Origin: Pseudomonas segetis
GTDB lineage: Bacteria > Pseudomonadota > Gammaproteobacteria > Pseudomonadales > Pseudomonadaceae
NCBI RefSeq assembly: GCF_900188155.1
Contig: NZ_FZOG01000002.1
Coordinates: forward strand, 325,845 to 389,844
DNA: 64,000 nt
Direction of reading: 5' to 3'
Shown here: positions 1-10,147 of the stretch, in pieces
How the letters are laid out: each line of letters opens with the position of its first letter
Position numbering within the stretch: the stretch's first letter is position 1
The notes under the pieces: generated by a model
The model's database searches: none
The model's input: the letters and a program-made list of their open reading frames with translations, nothing else
Told to the model about the DNA's origin: nothing
Made by a program: the position numbers and the translations under genes

Positions 1-89
1 TGGGGGTCATCACTGATACCACAATACAGGGCGCCGTTCTGCGCCCTGACCAGATACACCGACCAGGTTTTATCAGGCACTGCGGTCAT
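1..89 (-). CDS. GIY-YIG family protein, N-terminal part (runs off the left edge)
   Basis: The minus strand from position 89 reads as an open frame beginning M-T-A-V-P-D-K-T-W, followed by VYLVR and, eleven residues on, LYCGISDDP. This is the pattern of the GIY-YIG fold (here VYL and YCG) as in the small UPF0213/YhbQ-like proteins, which are predicted nucleases. Only about 29 codons lie in the window. The start codon is 3 bp after the pcs stop codon, so it is probably cotranscribed with pcs. Assignment rests on the signature only. Confidence 0.7.
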   Translation of the reverse strand, partial: MTAVPDKTWSVYLVRAQNGALYCGISDDP

Positions 90-92
90 CTG

Positions 93-836
93 TCAGCGCA
101 ACCACTCACGTAAGGTGCGCCAAACGCAAACCGCCACGAAATACACCGAAGACACTGCCCATAACGCCATCAACCAGGCCGGCGCCTGTGGATACTGCAG
201 TATCAGCAGCAAGCAACAGAGCATCCAGATCAGGGTCATGGTGATATTGACTGGCATGAACTCCTTGACCCGGAACGGGTGCAGGAACTTCATGGTGCTC
301 AGGGTCAGTGCCGAAAGCACAAGGATGCAGGCTACGCTCATCCAAGGCGTGACATCGAGTAGATACAAATACACGATAACCACGTTCCACGCCGCCGGGA
401 AGCCAACAAAGTAATTGTCCTGGCTCTTCATGTTGACGTTGCAGAAACAGAATAATGACGACAGCAGGATCAAGCCGACAGCCAGCAGCGGGGTGTACTC
501 AGGCAAGGGGACGAAGCGATAGATGAAAATCGCCGGGATAAACACATAGGTCAGGTAATCGACGACCAGGTCGAGAGTCGTGCCATCAAACTGCGGCAGC
601 ACGGTTTTAACGTCGTACTTGCGCGCCAAAGTGCCGTCGAGGCCATCAACCAGCAGCGCCAGCCCAAGCCAGAGCAACGAGGCCCGGGGATTACCATCAA
701 GCACAGCGAGCAGGGCTAACAGTGCCAGGATCACACCGCTGGCGGTCATTGCATGAACACCCCAAGCCTTGGCCTGAGCCAGTCGCAACAGCAATCCTTG
801 CATGGTCGGTTCTCTCAGTGGCGCGGTTTTATTCAT
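93..836 (-). CDS. pcs: phosphatidylcholine synthase (CDP-alcohol phosphotransferase family)
   Basis: Protein of 247 residues, an integral membrane enzyme that condenses CDP-diacylglycerol with choline to give phosphatidylcholine. Visible evidence: the CDP-alcohol phosphotransferase signature around residues 63-93 (VDGLDGTLAR, then FDGTTLD and VVD, giving the DG-AR-DG-D-D series) and about eight hydrophobic segments. The HPFRVKEF stretch near residue 185 is typical of bacterial Pcs rather than of PgsA or PssA. The first Met is used here, but Met12 (MQGLLLRL) is an alternative. It lies upstream of the GIY-YIG gene with a 3-bp gap. The 120 bp upstream separate it from the NTF2-like gene and contain no obvious terminator. 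Confidence 0.88.
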   Translation of the reverse strand: MNKTAPLREPTMQGLLLRLAQAKAWGVHAMTASGVILALLALLAVLDGNPRASLLWLGLALLVDGLDGTLARKYDVKTVLPQFDGTTLDLVVDYLTYVFIPAIFIYRFVPLPEYTPLLAVGLILLSSLFCFCNVNMKSQDNYFVGFPAAWNVVIVYLYLLDVTPWMSVACILVLSALTLSTMKFLHPFRVKEFMPVNITMTLIWMLCCLLLILQYPQAPAWLMALWAVSSVYFVAVCVWRTLREWLR

Positions 837-955
837 GGCAGTAAGTTTCTCACAGCGTGGTGGCCTGTCAGTTCAGGCCAATGCATATCAGACCGAAAAC
901 CTGTCCATTATGTTCCACTTTATCCCCTGGCCGCATAAAACTTCAGGTTGCGCCG

Positions 956-1429
956 TTATGTCCGCGCGGCCTGAAACTGCGCCAGCCCCTTGGCTGCCTG
1001 GCCACGAATAGCCTTGTGCACCAGGGGTGTCCAGCCCAGTAGTCGCCCCTTGAGGCCCAAGGCCTGGGCAGCCCAGCGCCAAAGGTCAAACTGGTCACGA
1101 TGTTCGACTATCTTGCCATCGGCGAACTTGAAATGGGCGTTGATACGATTGACCACGGTGTTACCCGTCGGGCTGAACACATAGGTTGCCACCCACTGCG
1201 CACTGCCCCGCTGTTCGTCGGCCTGGATATTATCGAAGCTCAAGCTGAAGTCCGTGGCGCGCTGAGTCAGCATGCGCCACATATCAACGGCATCTTCGCC
1301 GCGCAAATCGGGAAATACCGGGTCGCTAAAGCGCACATCACTTGCGTAGCAATTCGCCATGGCTTCGGCATCGAGTTGCTGGAAAGCAGTATAAAAATCT
1401 TGAATGAGTCGGCCGTTGGCAGGGTTCAT
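956..1429 (-). CDS. NTF2/SnoaL-like family protein
   Basis: 157-residue protein with the ketosteroid-isomerase-like cone fold pattern. It has an N-terminal helix pair (LIQDFYTAFQQLDAEAMANCY), then ASDVRFSDPVFPDLRG and a strand region ending INAHFKFADGKIVEHRDQFDLWRW. This matches the nuclear transport factor 2 family widespread in Pseudomonas, whose members are small hydrolases, isomerases or binding proteins. The true substrate cannot be read from the sequence. It begins downstream of the aap operon terminator and faces the same way as pcs. Confidence 0.75.
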   Translation of the reverse strand: MNPANGRLIQDFYTAFQQLDAEAMANCYASDVRFSDPVFPDLRGEDAVDMWRMLTQRATDFSLSFDNIQADEQRGSAQWVATYVFSPTGNTVVNRINAHFKFADGKIVEHRDQFDLWRWAAQALGLKGRLLGWTPLVHKAIRGQAAKGLAQFQAART

Positions 1430-1544
1430 TGGGTAATTGTCTCCATGATTCTTATTAGACTAGCCCGAAGTCCGTATTAATGCCCATGGGCAGATTGAGC
1501 AGTAGCGATGTATAAATCCTTGCCTCGACTGGCCGCGCGCCCCA

Positions 1545-1572
1545 CAAAAAAGGGAGCCATAAGGCTCCCTTG
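1545..1572 (-). terminator. Rho-independent terminator of the aapJQMP operon
   Basis: An inverted repeat AAGGGAGCC-ataa-GGCTCCCTT read on the minus strand is followed by a run of T residues (a run of six A on the plus strand at 1545-1550). It lies 16 bp beyond the aapP stop codon. Confidence 0.9.
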
Positions 1573-1587
1573 TCAAGGCACTGACGA

Positions 1588-2352
1588 TCAGTGCAGGATC
1601 TGGCTGAGGAACAACTGGGTCCGCTCGTTCTCCGGGTTGGTGAAGAACTTGTCGGGTTCAGCCTGTTCGACGATCTCACCCTTGTCCATAAAGATCACAC
1701 GGTTGGCCACCGTACGCGCGAAACCCATTTCGTGGGTCACGCAGAGCATGGTCATGCCGTCTTCGGCGAGGCCGATCATGGTGTCCAATACTTCCTTGAC
1801 CATTTCCGGATCAAGGGCCGAGGTAGGTTCGTCGAACAGCATGATTTTTGGCTTCATGCACAAGGCACGGGCAATGGCCACACGCTGCTGCTGGCCGCCC
1901 GACAACTGTCCGGGAAACTTATTTGCCTGCTCCGGAATGCGTACACGCTCTAGATAGTGCATGGCGATTTCCTCTGCCTGACGCTTGGGCATCTTGCGAA
2001 CCCACATCGGCGCCAGGGTGCAGTTCTGCAGCACGGTCAGGTGCGGAAACAGGTTGAAGTGCTGGAACACCATGCCCACTTCGCGGCGAACCGCTTCAAT
2101 CTGCTTGAGATCATGGGTCAACTCGGTGCCATCAACGACGATACGCCCTTGCTGGTGTTCTTCCAGGCGGTTCAGGCAACGAATGGTCGTCGACTTGCCC
2201 GAGCCAGAAGGCCCGCACAGGACGATACGCTCGCCCGACTTGACATCGAGGTTGATGTCTTTGAGCACATGGAATTGGCCATACCATTTATGTACGCCCT
2301 GCATCTGGATCATGCTTTCCACAGCTTCAGGCTTTTTAATTGCTTCACTCAT
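1588..2352 (-). CDS. aapP: amino-acid ABC transporter ATP-binding protein AapP
   Basis: 254-residue ATPase of the polar amino-acid transporter (PAAT) family that drives AapQM. Visible motifs: Walker [10 protein letters not shown] near residue 52, signature LSGGQQQR, Walker [13 protein letters not shown] and the switch His in CVTHEMGF. The open frame extends upstream. The start at 2352 is chosen because AGGAG sits 8 bp before this ATG and because the protein then begins [12 protein letters not shown], in line with family members. It is the last gene of the operon, 11 bp after aapM, and is followed directly by the operon terminator. Confidence 0.93.
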   Translation of the reverse strand: MSEAIKKPEAVESMIQMQGVHKWYGQFHVLKDINLDVKSGERIVLCGPSGSGKSTTIRCLNRLEEHQQGRIVVDGTELTHDLKQIEAVRREVGMVFQHFNLFPHLTVLQNCTLAPMWVRKMPKRQAEEIAMHYLERVRIPEQANKFPGQLSGGQQQRVAIARALCMKPKIMLFDEPTSALDPEMVKEVLDTMIGLAEDGMTMLCVTHEMGFARTVANRVIFMDKGEIVEQAEPDKFFTNPENERTQLFLSQILH

Positions 2353-2363
2353 CTGACTCGCTC

Positions 2364-3461
2364 CTAACGCTTGTGGCCAGTGTCCAACTTGCGCTCCAGA
2401 TGCATGGAGTAGCGGGACATACCAAAACAGAAAATCCAGTAAACCAGAGCTGCAAACACGTAGCCCTCTGTCGACATACCAAGCCATGCCGGGTCTGTGG
2501 TCGCTTGCTTGATGCTGTTGAGCAGGTCAAACAGGCCAATGATGATGACCAGGCTGGTGTCCTTGAACAGGGCGATAAAGGTGTTGACGATACCGGGAAT
2601 GACCATCTTCAGCGCTTGCGGCAGAATCACCAGGCCCATCATGCGCCAATATCCCAGCCCCATCGCCGCAGCCGCTTCGTATTGCCCCTTTGGAATGGCC
2701 TGCAGGCCGCCCCGCACCACTTCCGCGATGTAGGCCGACTGGAACAGGATCACCCCGATCAAGGCACGCATCAGCTTGTCGAAGCTCATGCCTTCGGGCA
2801 GGAACAACGGCAACATGACCGAGGACATAAACAGCACGGTGATCAAGGGCACGCCGCGCCAGAACTCGATGAAGGTCACGCAGATAACCCGGATGGCCGG
2901 CATTTCCGAACGACGTCCAAGCGCCAGCAGGATCCCCAGCGGCAAAGCGCCAGCAATCCCCACGGATGCAATCACCAAGGTCAGCATCAAACCGCCCCAG
3001 CGGCTGGTGGGCACGGTTTCCAAACCGAAGTGACCGCCATGCAACAGCACGTAGGCCAGGATTGGATAGACCACCAGGAAGCCCAGGCCATACATGGCCT
3101 TGCGCGGCATTTGCGGTACGAACAAGGGGGCTGCGCCGATAATCGCCGCCCACAGCGTCAAGTCAACGCGCCAACGCAGTTCGGTTGGGTAGAAGCCATA
3201 CATGAATTGGCCAAAACGCTGCTGGATAAACACCCAACAAGCGCCATCGCTGGTGCAGTCGGCGCGGGTTGTACCGACCCAGTCAGCACTGAAGAACGCC
3301 CAATCTAGCAATGGCGGGATCATCAGCCAGATCAAGTACACCGCAACAATGGTCAACAGGGTATTGGGTACGCTGGAGAACAGGTTGCTGCGCAGCCAGC
3401 CAAGCGCGCCGACGCTCAGGCGTGGAGGTGGTAAATCAGGTTTGAAGGTATGAGTTTGCAT
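2364..3461 (-). CDS. aapM: amino-acid ABC transporter permease AapM
   Basis: 365-residue inner-membrane permease. It has an extended N-terminal part with several hydrophobic segments and periplasmic loops (residues 1-160), then the conserved PAAT permease domain with the EAA loop ([25 protein letters not shown]). The large N-terminal extension is characteristic of AapM/BztC-type permeases for general L-amino acids. It is separated from aapQ by 9 bp and from aapP by 11 bp, so translational coupling is likely. Confidence 0.92.
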   Translation of the reverse strand: MQTHTFKPDLPPPRLSVGALGWLRSNLFSSVPNTLLTIVAVYLIWLMIPPLLDWAFFSADWVGTTRADCTSDGACWVFIQQRFGQFMYGFYPTELRWRVDLTLWAAIIGAAPLFVPQMPRKAMYGLGFLVVYPILAYVLLHGGHFGLETVPTSRWGGLMLTLVIASVGIAGALPLGILLALGRRSEMPAIRVICVTFIEFWRGVPLITVLFMSSVMLPLFLPEGMSFDKLMRALIGVILFQSAYIAEVVRGGLQAIPKGQYEAAAAMGLGYWRMMGLVILPQALKMVIPGIVNTFIALFKDTSLVIIIGLFDLLNSIKQATTDPAWLGMSTEGYVFAALVYWIFCFGMSRYSMHLERKLDTGHKR

Positions 3462-3470
3462 GGCTGCTCC

Positions 3471-4655
3471 TTACCGCTCGATCAGCGCAATGCGCTTGTT
3501 GTACCAGTTCATGAACAGCGAAATGCTGATGCTGATCGCCAAGTACACGCTCATGGTGATGGCGATGACCTCAATAGCCTGCCCTGTCTGATTCAGGACC
3601 GTACCGGCAAACAGCGAGACCATGTCCGGATAGCCGATACCGGCTGCCAGGGACGAGTTCTTCGCAAGGTTGAGGTACTGACTGGTCAGCGGCGGAATGA
3701 TCACCCGCAGCGACTGCGGAATAACCACCAGGCGCAGGATCTTCCCGGCTGGCAATCCCAGCGAGCGAGCCGCTTCGGTCTGCCCATGGTTTACCGCCTG
3801 GATGCCCGAACGGACGATTTCAGCAATAAAGGCCGCGGTGTAGATCGTCAGTGCCAGGGTCAAGGCAATCAGCTCGGGAATCATTACCCAGCCGCCACGG
3901 AAGTTGAAACCCTTGAGTTCCGGGATCTGCCACGACAATGGGTTACCCCACAACACGATGGTCAAGCCCGGGATCACCAGCAGCATTGCCAGCGAGGTCA
4001 ACAGCAGTGGAAACGGCTGACCGGTTTTCTCAAACCGTGCACGCCCCCAGCGAACCATGAAGACGATCGCCACAATGGTCAGGACCAAGGCAATCAGGAA
4101 GGGGGTAAATGCATCCGTTGCCGAAGGCGAAGGCAGGTACAGGCCCCGGTTGTTGATAAAGAACATGCTGCCAAATTCAAGGCTCTGCTTCGGGCTCGGC
4201 ATGGCCAGCATGACCGCGAAGTACCAGAAGAAAATCTGCAGCAGTGGTGGGATATTACGGAAAGTCTCGATATAGATGGTCGCCAGCTTGTTGACCAGCC
4301 AGTTGGGCGACAGCCGGGCGATACCCAGGATAAAGCCAAGCAAGGTTGCACCGACGATACCAATGCCCGATACCAGCAGGGTATTGAGCAAGCCGATGAC
4401 AAAGACCCGGCCGTACGAATCGCTTTCCGTATATTCGATCAGGTGTTGGGCGATACCAAAGCCGGCGCTGTTGTTGAGGAACGAAAAGCCGGAGGTAATA
4501 CCGCGTTTATCCAGATTGGTCTGGGTGTTGTCAAACAAGAACCAGCCGAGCGCCACGACAGCGATAACGGCAAGAATTTGGAATATCCACGCACGCACCT
4601 TGGGGTCAGTCCAGACGGAGCCCTTGGGGTGAGAGGCATTTGCACTAGTTTGCAT
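3471..4655 (-). CDS. aapQ: amino-acid ABC transporter permease AapQ
   Basis: 394-residue inner-membrane permease partner of AapM. It carries a long insert between the first transmembrane helices and the C-terminal permease domain with the EAA loop (TEAARSLGLPAGKILRLVVIPQSLRVIIPPL), typical of AapQ/BztB. It follows aapJ after a 97-bp gap that contains hairpins and precedes aapM by 9 bp. Confidence 0.92.
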   Translation of the reverse strand: MQTSANASHPKGSVWTDPKVRAWIFQILAVIAVVALGWFLFDNTQTNLDKRGITSGFSFLNNSAGFGIAQHLIEYTESDSYGRVFVIGLLNTLLVSGIGIVGATLLGFILGIARLSPNWLVNKLATIYIETFRNIPPLLQIFFWYFAVMLAMPSPKQSLEFGSMFFINNRGLYLPSPSATDAFTPFLIALVLTIVAIVFMVRWGRARFEKTGQPFPLLLTSLAMLLVIPGLTIVLWGNPLSWQIPELKGFNFRGGWVMIPELIALTLALTIYTAAFIAEIVRSGIQAVNHGQTEAARSLGLPAGKILRLVVIPQSLRVIIPPLTSQYLNLAKNSSLAAGIGYPDMVSLFAGTVLNQTGQAIEVIAITMSVYLAISISISLFMNWYNKRIALIER

Positions 4656-4717
4656 ATAAGCCCTCTTGGAACACCCACACCCGCATCAGCGGGCATGGGG
4701 TTCACATCATCAGAACC

Positions 4718-4743
4718 ATGCCCACATCCAGAACAGATGTGGG
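4718..4743 (-). terminator. hairpin between aapJ and aapQ (likely attenuator or mRNA 3' stabiliser)
   Basis: A perfect 9-bp stem GCCCACATC-cagaaca-GATGTGGGC lies just after the aapJ stop codon. A second, bulged dyad (GGGCATGG...CCATGCCC, 4697-4729) overlaps it. No T tract follows on the minus strand, so full termination is unlikely. In PAAT operons such elements usually keep binding-protein expression above that of the permeases. Confidence 0.6.
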
Positions 4744-4752
4744 CACTGACGG

Positions 4753-5781
4753 TCAGCGCACTGGTGGTGCGTACTGGAGACCACCTTTGTTCCACAGGGC
4801 GTTGAGGCCGCGCTCGATCTTCAGATCGCTACCGGCACCGACGTTACGGTCAAAGCTTTCACCGTAGTTACCCACTTGCTTGACGATCTGCACTGCCCAG
4901 TCTTTCGGCAGTTTCAGGTCTTTACCAAACTCACCCTCGGCACCCAGCAGACGAGCGATGTCCGGGTTCTTGGTGGATTTAGCCATTTCTTCTACGTTTT
5001 TCGAAGTGATGCCCAGCTCTTCGGCGTTAACCATGGCGAACAGTGACCAACGCACGATGTCGAACCACTCTTCGTCACCCTGGCGAACCACAGGACCCAA
5101 AGGCTCTTTGGAGATGACTTCCGGAAGCACTACATACTCATCCGGAGCGGCCAGCTTGATACGCTGTGCGTACAGCTGCGACTGGTCAGAGGTCAGCACG
5201 TCGCAACGGCCAGCTTCAACCGACTTGGCGCTTTCGTCAGAAGTATCGTAAGTGATTGGGGTGTACTTCATGCCGTTGGCACGGAAGTAGTCGGACAGGT
5301 TCAGCTCAGTGGTGGTACCGGCCTGGATACAAACGGTTGCACCATCGAGTTCCTTGGCGCTGGAAACGCCCAGTTTCTTGTTAACCAGGAAACCCTGGCC
5401 GTCATAGTAGTTGACGCCAGCGAAGTTCAGGCCCAGGCCTGCGTCACGAGAGCTGGTCCAGGTGGTGTTACGCGAAAGCACATCAACCTCGCCGGATTGC
5501 AGCGCAGTGAAGCGCTCTTTAGCAGTCAGTGGGCTGTATTTGACTTTGGTTGCGTCACCGAAAACAGCTGCAGCAACTGCACGGCAGACGTCAACGTCGA
5601 GGCCCAGGTAGTTACCCTTGGCATCTGCGTACGAGAAGCCAGGCAAGCCGTCACTGATACCGCACTGTACAAACCCCTTTTTTTGTACAGCATCCAGCGT
5701 TGCGCCCGCTTGAGCAAAGCCACTGACACCGAGAACAGTCGCGGTAGTCAGAATAGCCAGAGTGGATTTCACCATCTTCAT
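4753..5781 (-). CDS. aapJ: general L-amino-acid ABC transporter substrate-binding protein AapJ
   Basis: 342-residue periplasmic binding protein with a signal peptide (MKMVKSTLAILTTATVLG then an AQA-like cleavage region at about residue 23). The SBP_bac_3 fold follows (FVQCGISDGLPGFSYADAKG; LDVDVCRAVAAAVFGD; VCIQAGTTTELNLSDY). It delivers L-amino acids to AapQMP. The start at 5781 is preceded by GGAGG at 6 bp spacing. The longer open frame upstream has no signal-peptide logic. It is the first gene of the operon and its promoter must lie in the 5782-6267 gap. Confidence 0.93.
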   Translation of the reverse strand: MKMVKSTLAILTTATVLGVSGFAQAGATLDAVQKKGFVQCGISDGLPGFSYADAKGNYLGLDVDVCRAVAAAVFGDATKVKYSPLTAKERFTALQSGEVDVLSRNTTWTSSRDAGLGLNFAGVNYYDGQGFLVNKKLGVSSAKELDGATVCIQAGTTTELNLSDYFRANGMKYTPITYDTSDESAKSVEAGRCDVLTSDQSQLYAQRIKLAAPDEYVVLPEVISKEPLGPVVRQGDEEWFDIVRWSLFAMVNAEELGITSKNVEEMAKSTKNPDIARLLGAEGEFGKDLKLPKDWAVQIVKQVGNYGESFDRNVGAGSDLKIERGLNALWNKGGLQYAPPVR

Positions 5782-6936
<1,155 letters not shown>

Positions 6937-7135
6937 AGCGCGGCCCCGTCAATATTCCGCTTAGCCTGAGTTCGGCAATCGCCAGCCGGCCCGTATAGCC
7001 ATTCAGTGAGTGCGCGCCCAGCCCTTTGCTGGCGCAGCATGCCGCTGGTCGGCTGGCAAGGTACATCAGGCGTTCTTGGCTAATCTGTCCATAGCAATGA
7101 CAAGATCGACTCATCACGCGGGGAGCGCTAGGGAT

Positions 7136-8113
7136 GTGTTGGGTTATATGGGCCTGCGCCTACAGGTGGCCCCAGTGAAACCAGCTCACTGGCAAGCCGA
7201 GACGCAGCATCTGGATAAGCTGCGCCTGTTCGACAAGGTGGCGCTAAGCAATATCGAGCAATTGCTTAAAGAGTTCCTGGCCTACGACATCGATGCCGGA
7301 GAAATCCTGCTGTCGCCGACAACCCGCAACCAATATCTATATGTGCTCGTCAGCGGCCAGCTCGAAGTCTACCTGGGCTCACTCGAAAACCAGCCAGTGA
7401 GCACTTTATATGTCGGCGACTGTGCTGGCGAAATCAGCTTCATTGACAACGACCACCCCTGTGCATTCGTAATGGCCAGCCAGCCCAGCCGGGTGCTACG
7501 ACTGCATCGCGCTTCACTGGTCAATTTATTCCAGCACTCCCCCCAGCTCATGCAGAACCTGCTTGAACTACTGTGCCAGCGGGTTCGCCAGGGCAACCGC
7601 ACCATCCTCAGCAGTGAACAACACGCCAATATCGACACCCTTACCGGCACCTTCAACCGCCGCTGGCTGGAGCATGTGTTTGAACGAGAAGCCACGCGCT
7701 GTGCCTTCAATGAGCAACCTTTCAGCTTGCTGATGCTCGATGTTGATCACTTCAAGGACTACAACGACCAACATGGTCACCTGGCGGGGGACTATGCACT
7801 ACGCATGGTCGCGCAGACACTGACCGACCAACTGCGAAACAAGGACAGCCTGGTTCGCTATGGCGGCGAAGAGTTCGTCATTTTATTGCCTGAAATGGGT
7901 ATCGACGAAGCACTGCGCATCGCTGAACGCCTGCGTTTGAGCTTGCAGGCTGTCTCGATCTTTTATTCCCCCATGGGCCCGCTGCCCGGCGTTACCGTAT
8001 CCATAGGCTTGTCATCAATGTGCAGCCAGGACACCTTGCAAAGCATGCTCACCCGGGCCGACAGCGCGCTCTATAAGGCCAAGCAGCAAGGCCGCAACTG
8101 CCTGCGCCACTAA
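7136..8113 (+). CDS. diguanylate cyclase with N-terminal cyclic-nucleotide-binding domain
   Basis: About 325 residues. The first half is a cNMP-binding beta-roll (AGEILLSPTTRNQYLYVLVSG; YVGDCAGEISFIDND). The second half is a GGDEF domain with DPLT-like start (IDTLTGTFNRRWLE), metal-binding LDVDHFKDYND and the active-site motif GGEEF. An RxxD inhibitory site (RNKD) sits five residues before GGEEF, so product inhibition by c-di-GMP is expected. The protein therefore probably makes c-di-GMP in response to a nucleotide or other ligand. The start is uncertain: GTG 7136 has GGGGAG upstream, while ATG 7148 and ATG 7097 are alternatives. Confidence 0.85.
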   Translation: MLGYMGLRLQVAPVKPAHWQAETQHLDKLRLFDKVALSNIEQLLKEFLAYDIDAGEILLSPTTRNQYLYVLVSGQLEVYLGSLENQPVSTLYVGDCAGEISFIDNDHPCAFVMASQPSRVLRLHRASLVNLFQHSPQLMQNLLELLCQRVRQGNRTILSSEQHANIDTLTGTFNRRWLEHVFEREATRCAFNEQPFSLLMLDVDHFKDYNDQHGHLAGDYALRMVAQTLTDQLRNKDSLVRYGGEEFVILLPEMGIDEALRIAERLRLSLQAVSIFYSPMGPLPGVTVSIGLSSMCSQDTLQSMLTRADSALYKAKQQGRNCLRH

Positions 8114-8440
8114 GGCATGGCTTAAAAACGACTGCGCTCGATATTGCTGGGGCAGCCCTCGCTGGGGCAGTCCTTACTGGAGCCGCCCTTGCTGCGACCC
8201 CAAAGGGGTGAGCAAAGCAAATCAAATGCTCATTGAGACCAACTAAGTCGAGCGCGACCCCGGTCGCTTTTTCGCATTTATTGCCCTGCCCTATCTTCGC
8301 TCGCTCCCCTTATTAGGAGTATCCCTAAAGCCAATCCGCCCATGAATAGGCGGCTTGCCAACAGCAAACGGCTGTGGCACTTCGCCGCGCCGTGTTCTTG
8401 CTTTACACTGGCGCAGTTCACTCCTTAACCAATTGACGAG
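8114..8440. other. intergenic region upstream of rhlB
   Basis: 327 bp without a supported gene. Two adjacent copies of GCTGGGGCAG followed by a pyrimidine-rich run occur at about 8145-8175. The rest is presumed rhlB promoter and leader. No terminator with a T tract is seen after the GGDEF gene. Confidence 0.4.
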
Positions 8441-9901
8441 ATGACCGTGCTCAAAGCACTAAAGAAAATGTTCGGCAAAGCCGACGGCGAGCAGCCAAGC
8501 CCAGTAAACCAGCCAGCTGCGCCACTTGATACTGCACCAGTCAACACCGGCCGCAACAGCAAAGCACGCGATAAAAACCGTGACTCAAGCAAAGCAAAGG
8601 CTGACGCAACTGGTGCGAAGCCAGCCCGCAATGACGCCTCTAAAGCGACAAGGCCACGCCGCGAGCGAGCCGCCAAACCGGTTGATAACTGGAAACTCAG
8701 CGATTTCGTGGTTGAGCCCGCTGAAGGCAAAACACGCTTTCACGATTTCAACCTCACCCCAGGCCTGATGCATGCCATTCACGACCTTGGGTTTCCGTAC
8801 TGCACGCCAATCCAGGCTGGGGTTCTGGGTTATACCCTGAGCGGCCAGGATGCTATCGGTCGCGCCCAGACCGGTACAGGTAAAACCGCAGCATTCCTGA
8901 TCTCGATCATCACCCAGCTGCAGCAGACCCCTCCGCCGAAAGAGCGCTACATGGGCGAGCCACGCGCGCTGATCATCGCTCCAACCCGCGAGCTGGTCGT
9001 GCAGATCGCCAAGGATGCCCAGGACCTGACTAAATACTGTGACCTCAATGTCATGAGTTTTGTCGGCGGCATGGATTTCGATAAACAACTGAAACTGCTG
9101 GAGTCGCGCTACTGCGACATCCTCGTGGCAACGCCTGGGCGCCTGCTTGATTTCAATCAGCGCGGCGAAGTTCACCTCGACATGGTTGAAGTGATGGTGC
9201 TCGATGAAGCCGACCGCATGCTCGACATGGGCTTTATCCCACAGGTTCGGCAAATCATTCGCCAGACCCCGATGAAAGGCGAGCGGCAAACCCTGCTGTT
9301 CTCGGCAACCTTCACTGAAGATGTCATGAACCTGGCCAAGCAATGGACCACCAATCCGGCGATTGTCGAGATCGAGCCGGAAAGCGTGGCCAGTGATACG
9401 GTCGAGCAACACGTTTATGCCGTTGCCGGCAGCGATAAATACAAGTTGCTGTACAACCTGATCGCGCAGAACGACTGGATTCGGGTGATGGTCTTCGCTA
9501 ACCGCAAGGACGAGGTACGGCGAATTGAAGAGCGCCTGACGCGCGACGGCATCAGTGCCGCGCAAATGTCGGGAGACGTACCGCAGCACAAGCGGATCAA
9601 GGTGCTTGAAGGCTTCCGTGAAGGCAAAATCCGCGTTCTGGTGGCAACCGATGTGGCTGGCCGCGGTATTCACGTTGACGCCATCAGCCACGTGATCAAC
9701 TTCACCTTGCCCGAAGACCCGGACGATTATGTTCACCGCATCGGCCGAACAGGCCGTGCTGGCACCAATGGCACTTCGATCAGCTTTGCCGGCGAAGATG
9801 ACGCCTACGCGCTGCCGCCAATCGAGCAACTACTGGGTCGCAAGATTTCTTGTGAAATGCCACCCGATGAACTGCTCAAGCCGGTGCCCCGCAAAGGTTA
9901 G
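8441..9901 (+). CDS. rhlB: ATP-dependent RNA helicase RhlB (DEAD-box)
   Basis: 486-residue DEAD-box helicase. A lysine-rich, low-complexity extension of about 80 residues precedes the helicase core. Motifs: Q-motif region [10 protein letters not shown], Walker [52 protein letters not shown] and [10 protein letters not shown]. The basic N-terminal extension and the short C-terminus match Pseudomonas RhlB. RhlB remodels structured RNA and can associate with RNase E in the degradosome. It is a single-gene unit closed by a strong terminator. Confidence 0.9.
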   Translation: MTVLKALKKMFGKADGEQPSPVNQPAAPLDTAPVNTGRNSKARDKNRDSSKAKADATGAKPARNDASKATRPRRERAAKPVDNWKLSDFVVEPAEGKTRFHDFNLTPGLMHAIHDLGFPYCTPIQAGVLGYTLSGQDAIGRAQTGTGKTAAFLISIITQLQQTPPPKERYMGEPRALIIAPTRELVVQIAKDAQDLTKYCDLNVMSFVGGMDFDKQLKLLESRYCDILVATPGRLLDFNQRGEVHLDMVEVMVLDEADRMLDMGFIPQVRQIIRQTPMKGERQTLLFSATFTEDVMNLAKQWTTNPAIVEIEPESVASDTVEQHVYAVAGSDKYKLLYNLIAQNDWIRVMVFANRKDEVRRIEERLTRDGISAAQMSGDVPQHKRIKVLEGFREGKIRVLVATDVAGRGIHVDAISHVINFTLPEDPDDYVHRIGRTGRAGTNGTSISFAGEDDAYALPPIEQLLGRKISCEMPPDELLKPVPRKG

Positions 9902-9917
9902 GCCGCACAGTTGAAAC

Positions 9918-9946
9918 AGGCGAAGCCCAACAGCTTCGCCTTTTTT
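9918..9946 (+). terminator. Rho-independent terminator of rhlB
   Basis: GGCGAAGC-ccaaca-GCTTCGCC followed by TTTTTT, 17 bp after the rhlB stop codon. Confidence 0.92.
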
Positions 9947-9981
9947 GTGCCTGCAACAAACCCAGCGTTGTCATACAAACT

Positions 9982-10014
9982 GTAGGGCGGGTGACGCTTT
10001 TACCGCCCACCATT
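9982..10014. repeat. short inverted-repeat element related to the GTAGGG family
   Basis: The stretch begins CTGTAGGGCGGG and contains a hairpin GGGCGG...CCGCCC. Its GTAGGGCGG end resembles the ends of the 113-bp array units at 16299-16690, so it may be a solitary half-element of the same family. Confidence 0.45.
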
Positions 10015-10147
10015 AAACGACCATCAAAATCGCAGGCAGATGCCGGTCATTGCACCTATGGTCGCTTGAGTCATGGTGTACAAGCTGCGCGTTGACCACC
10101 CTTCGCGCTAGTCTTGAAGCAATTAAATTGCGGAAATGGAGTCCCAA

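Noticed and set aside
3450..4805. 451-residue plus-strand open frame opposite aapQ
   Set aside because: Antisense shadow: the minus strand codes for a complete permease with the PAAT signature, and the plus-strand translation is low-complexity (rich in Q, H, R, D) with no family resemblance.
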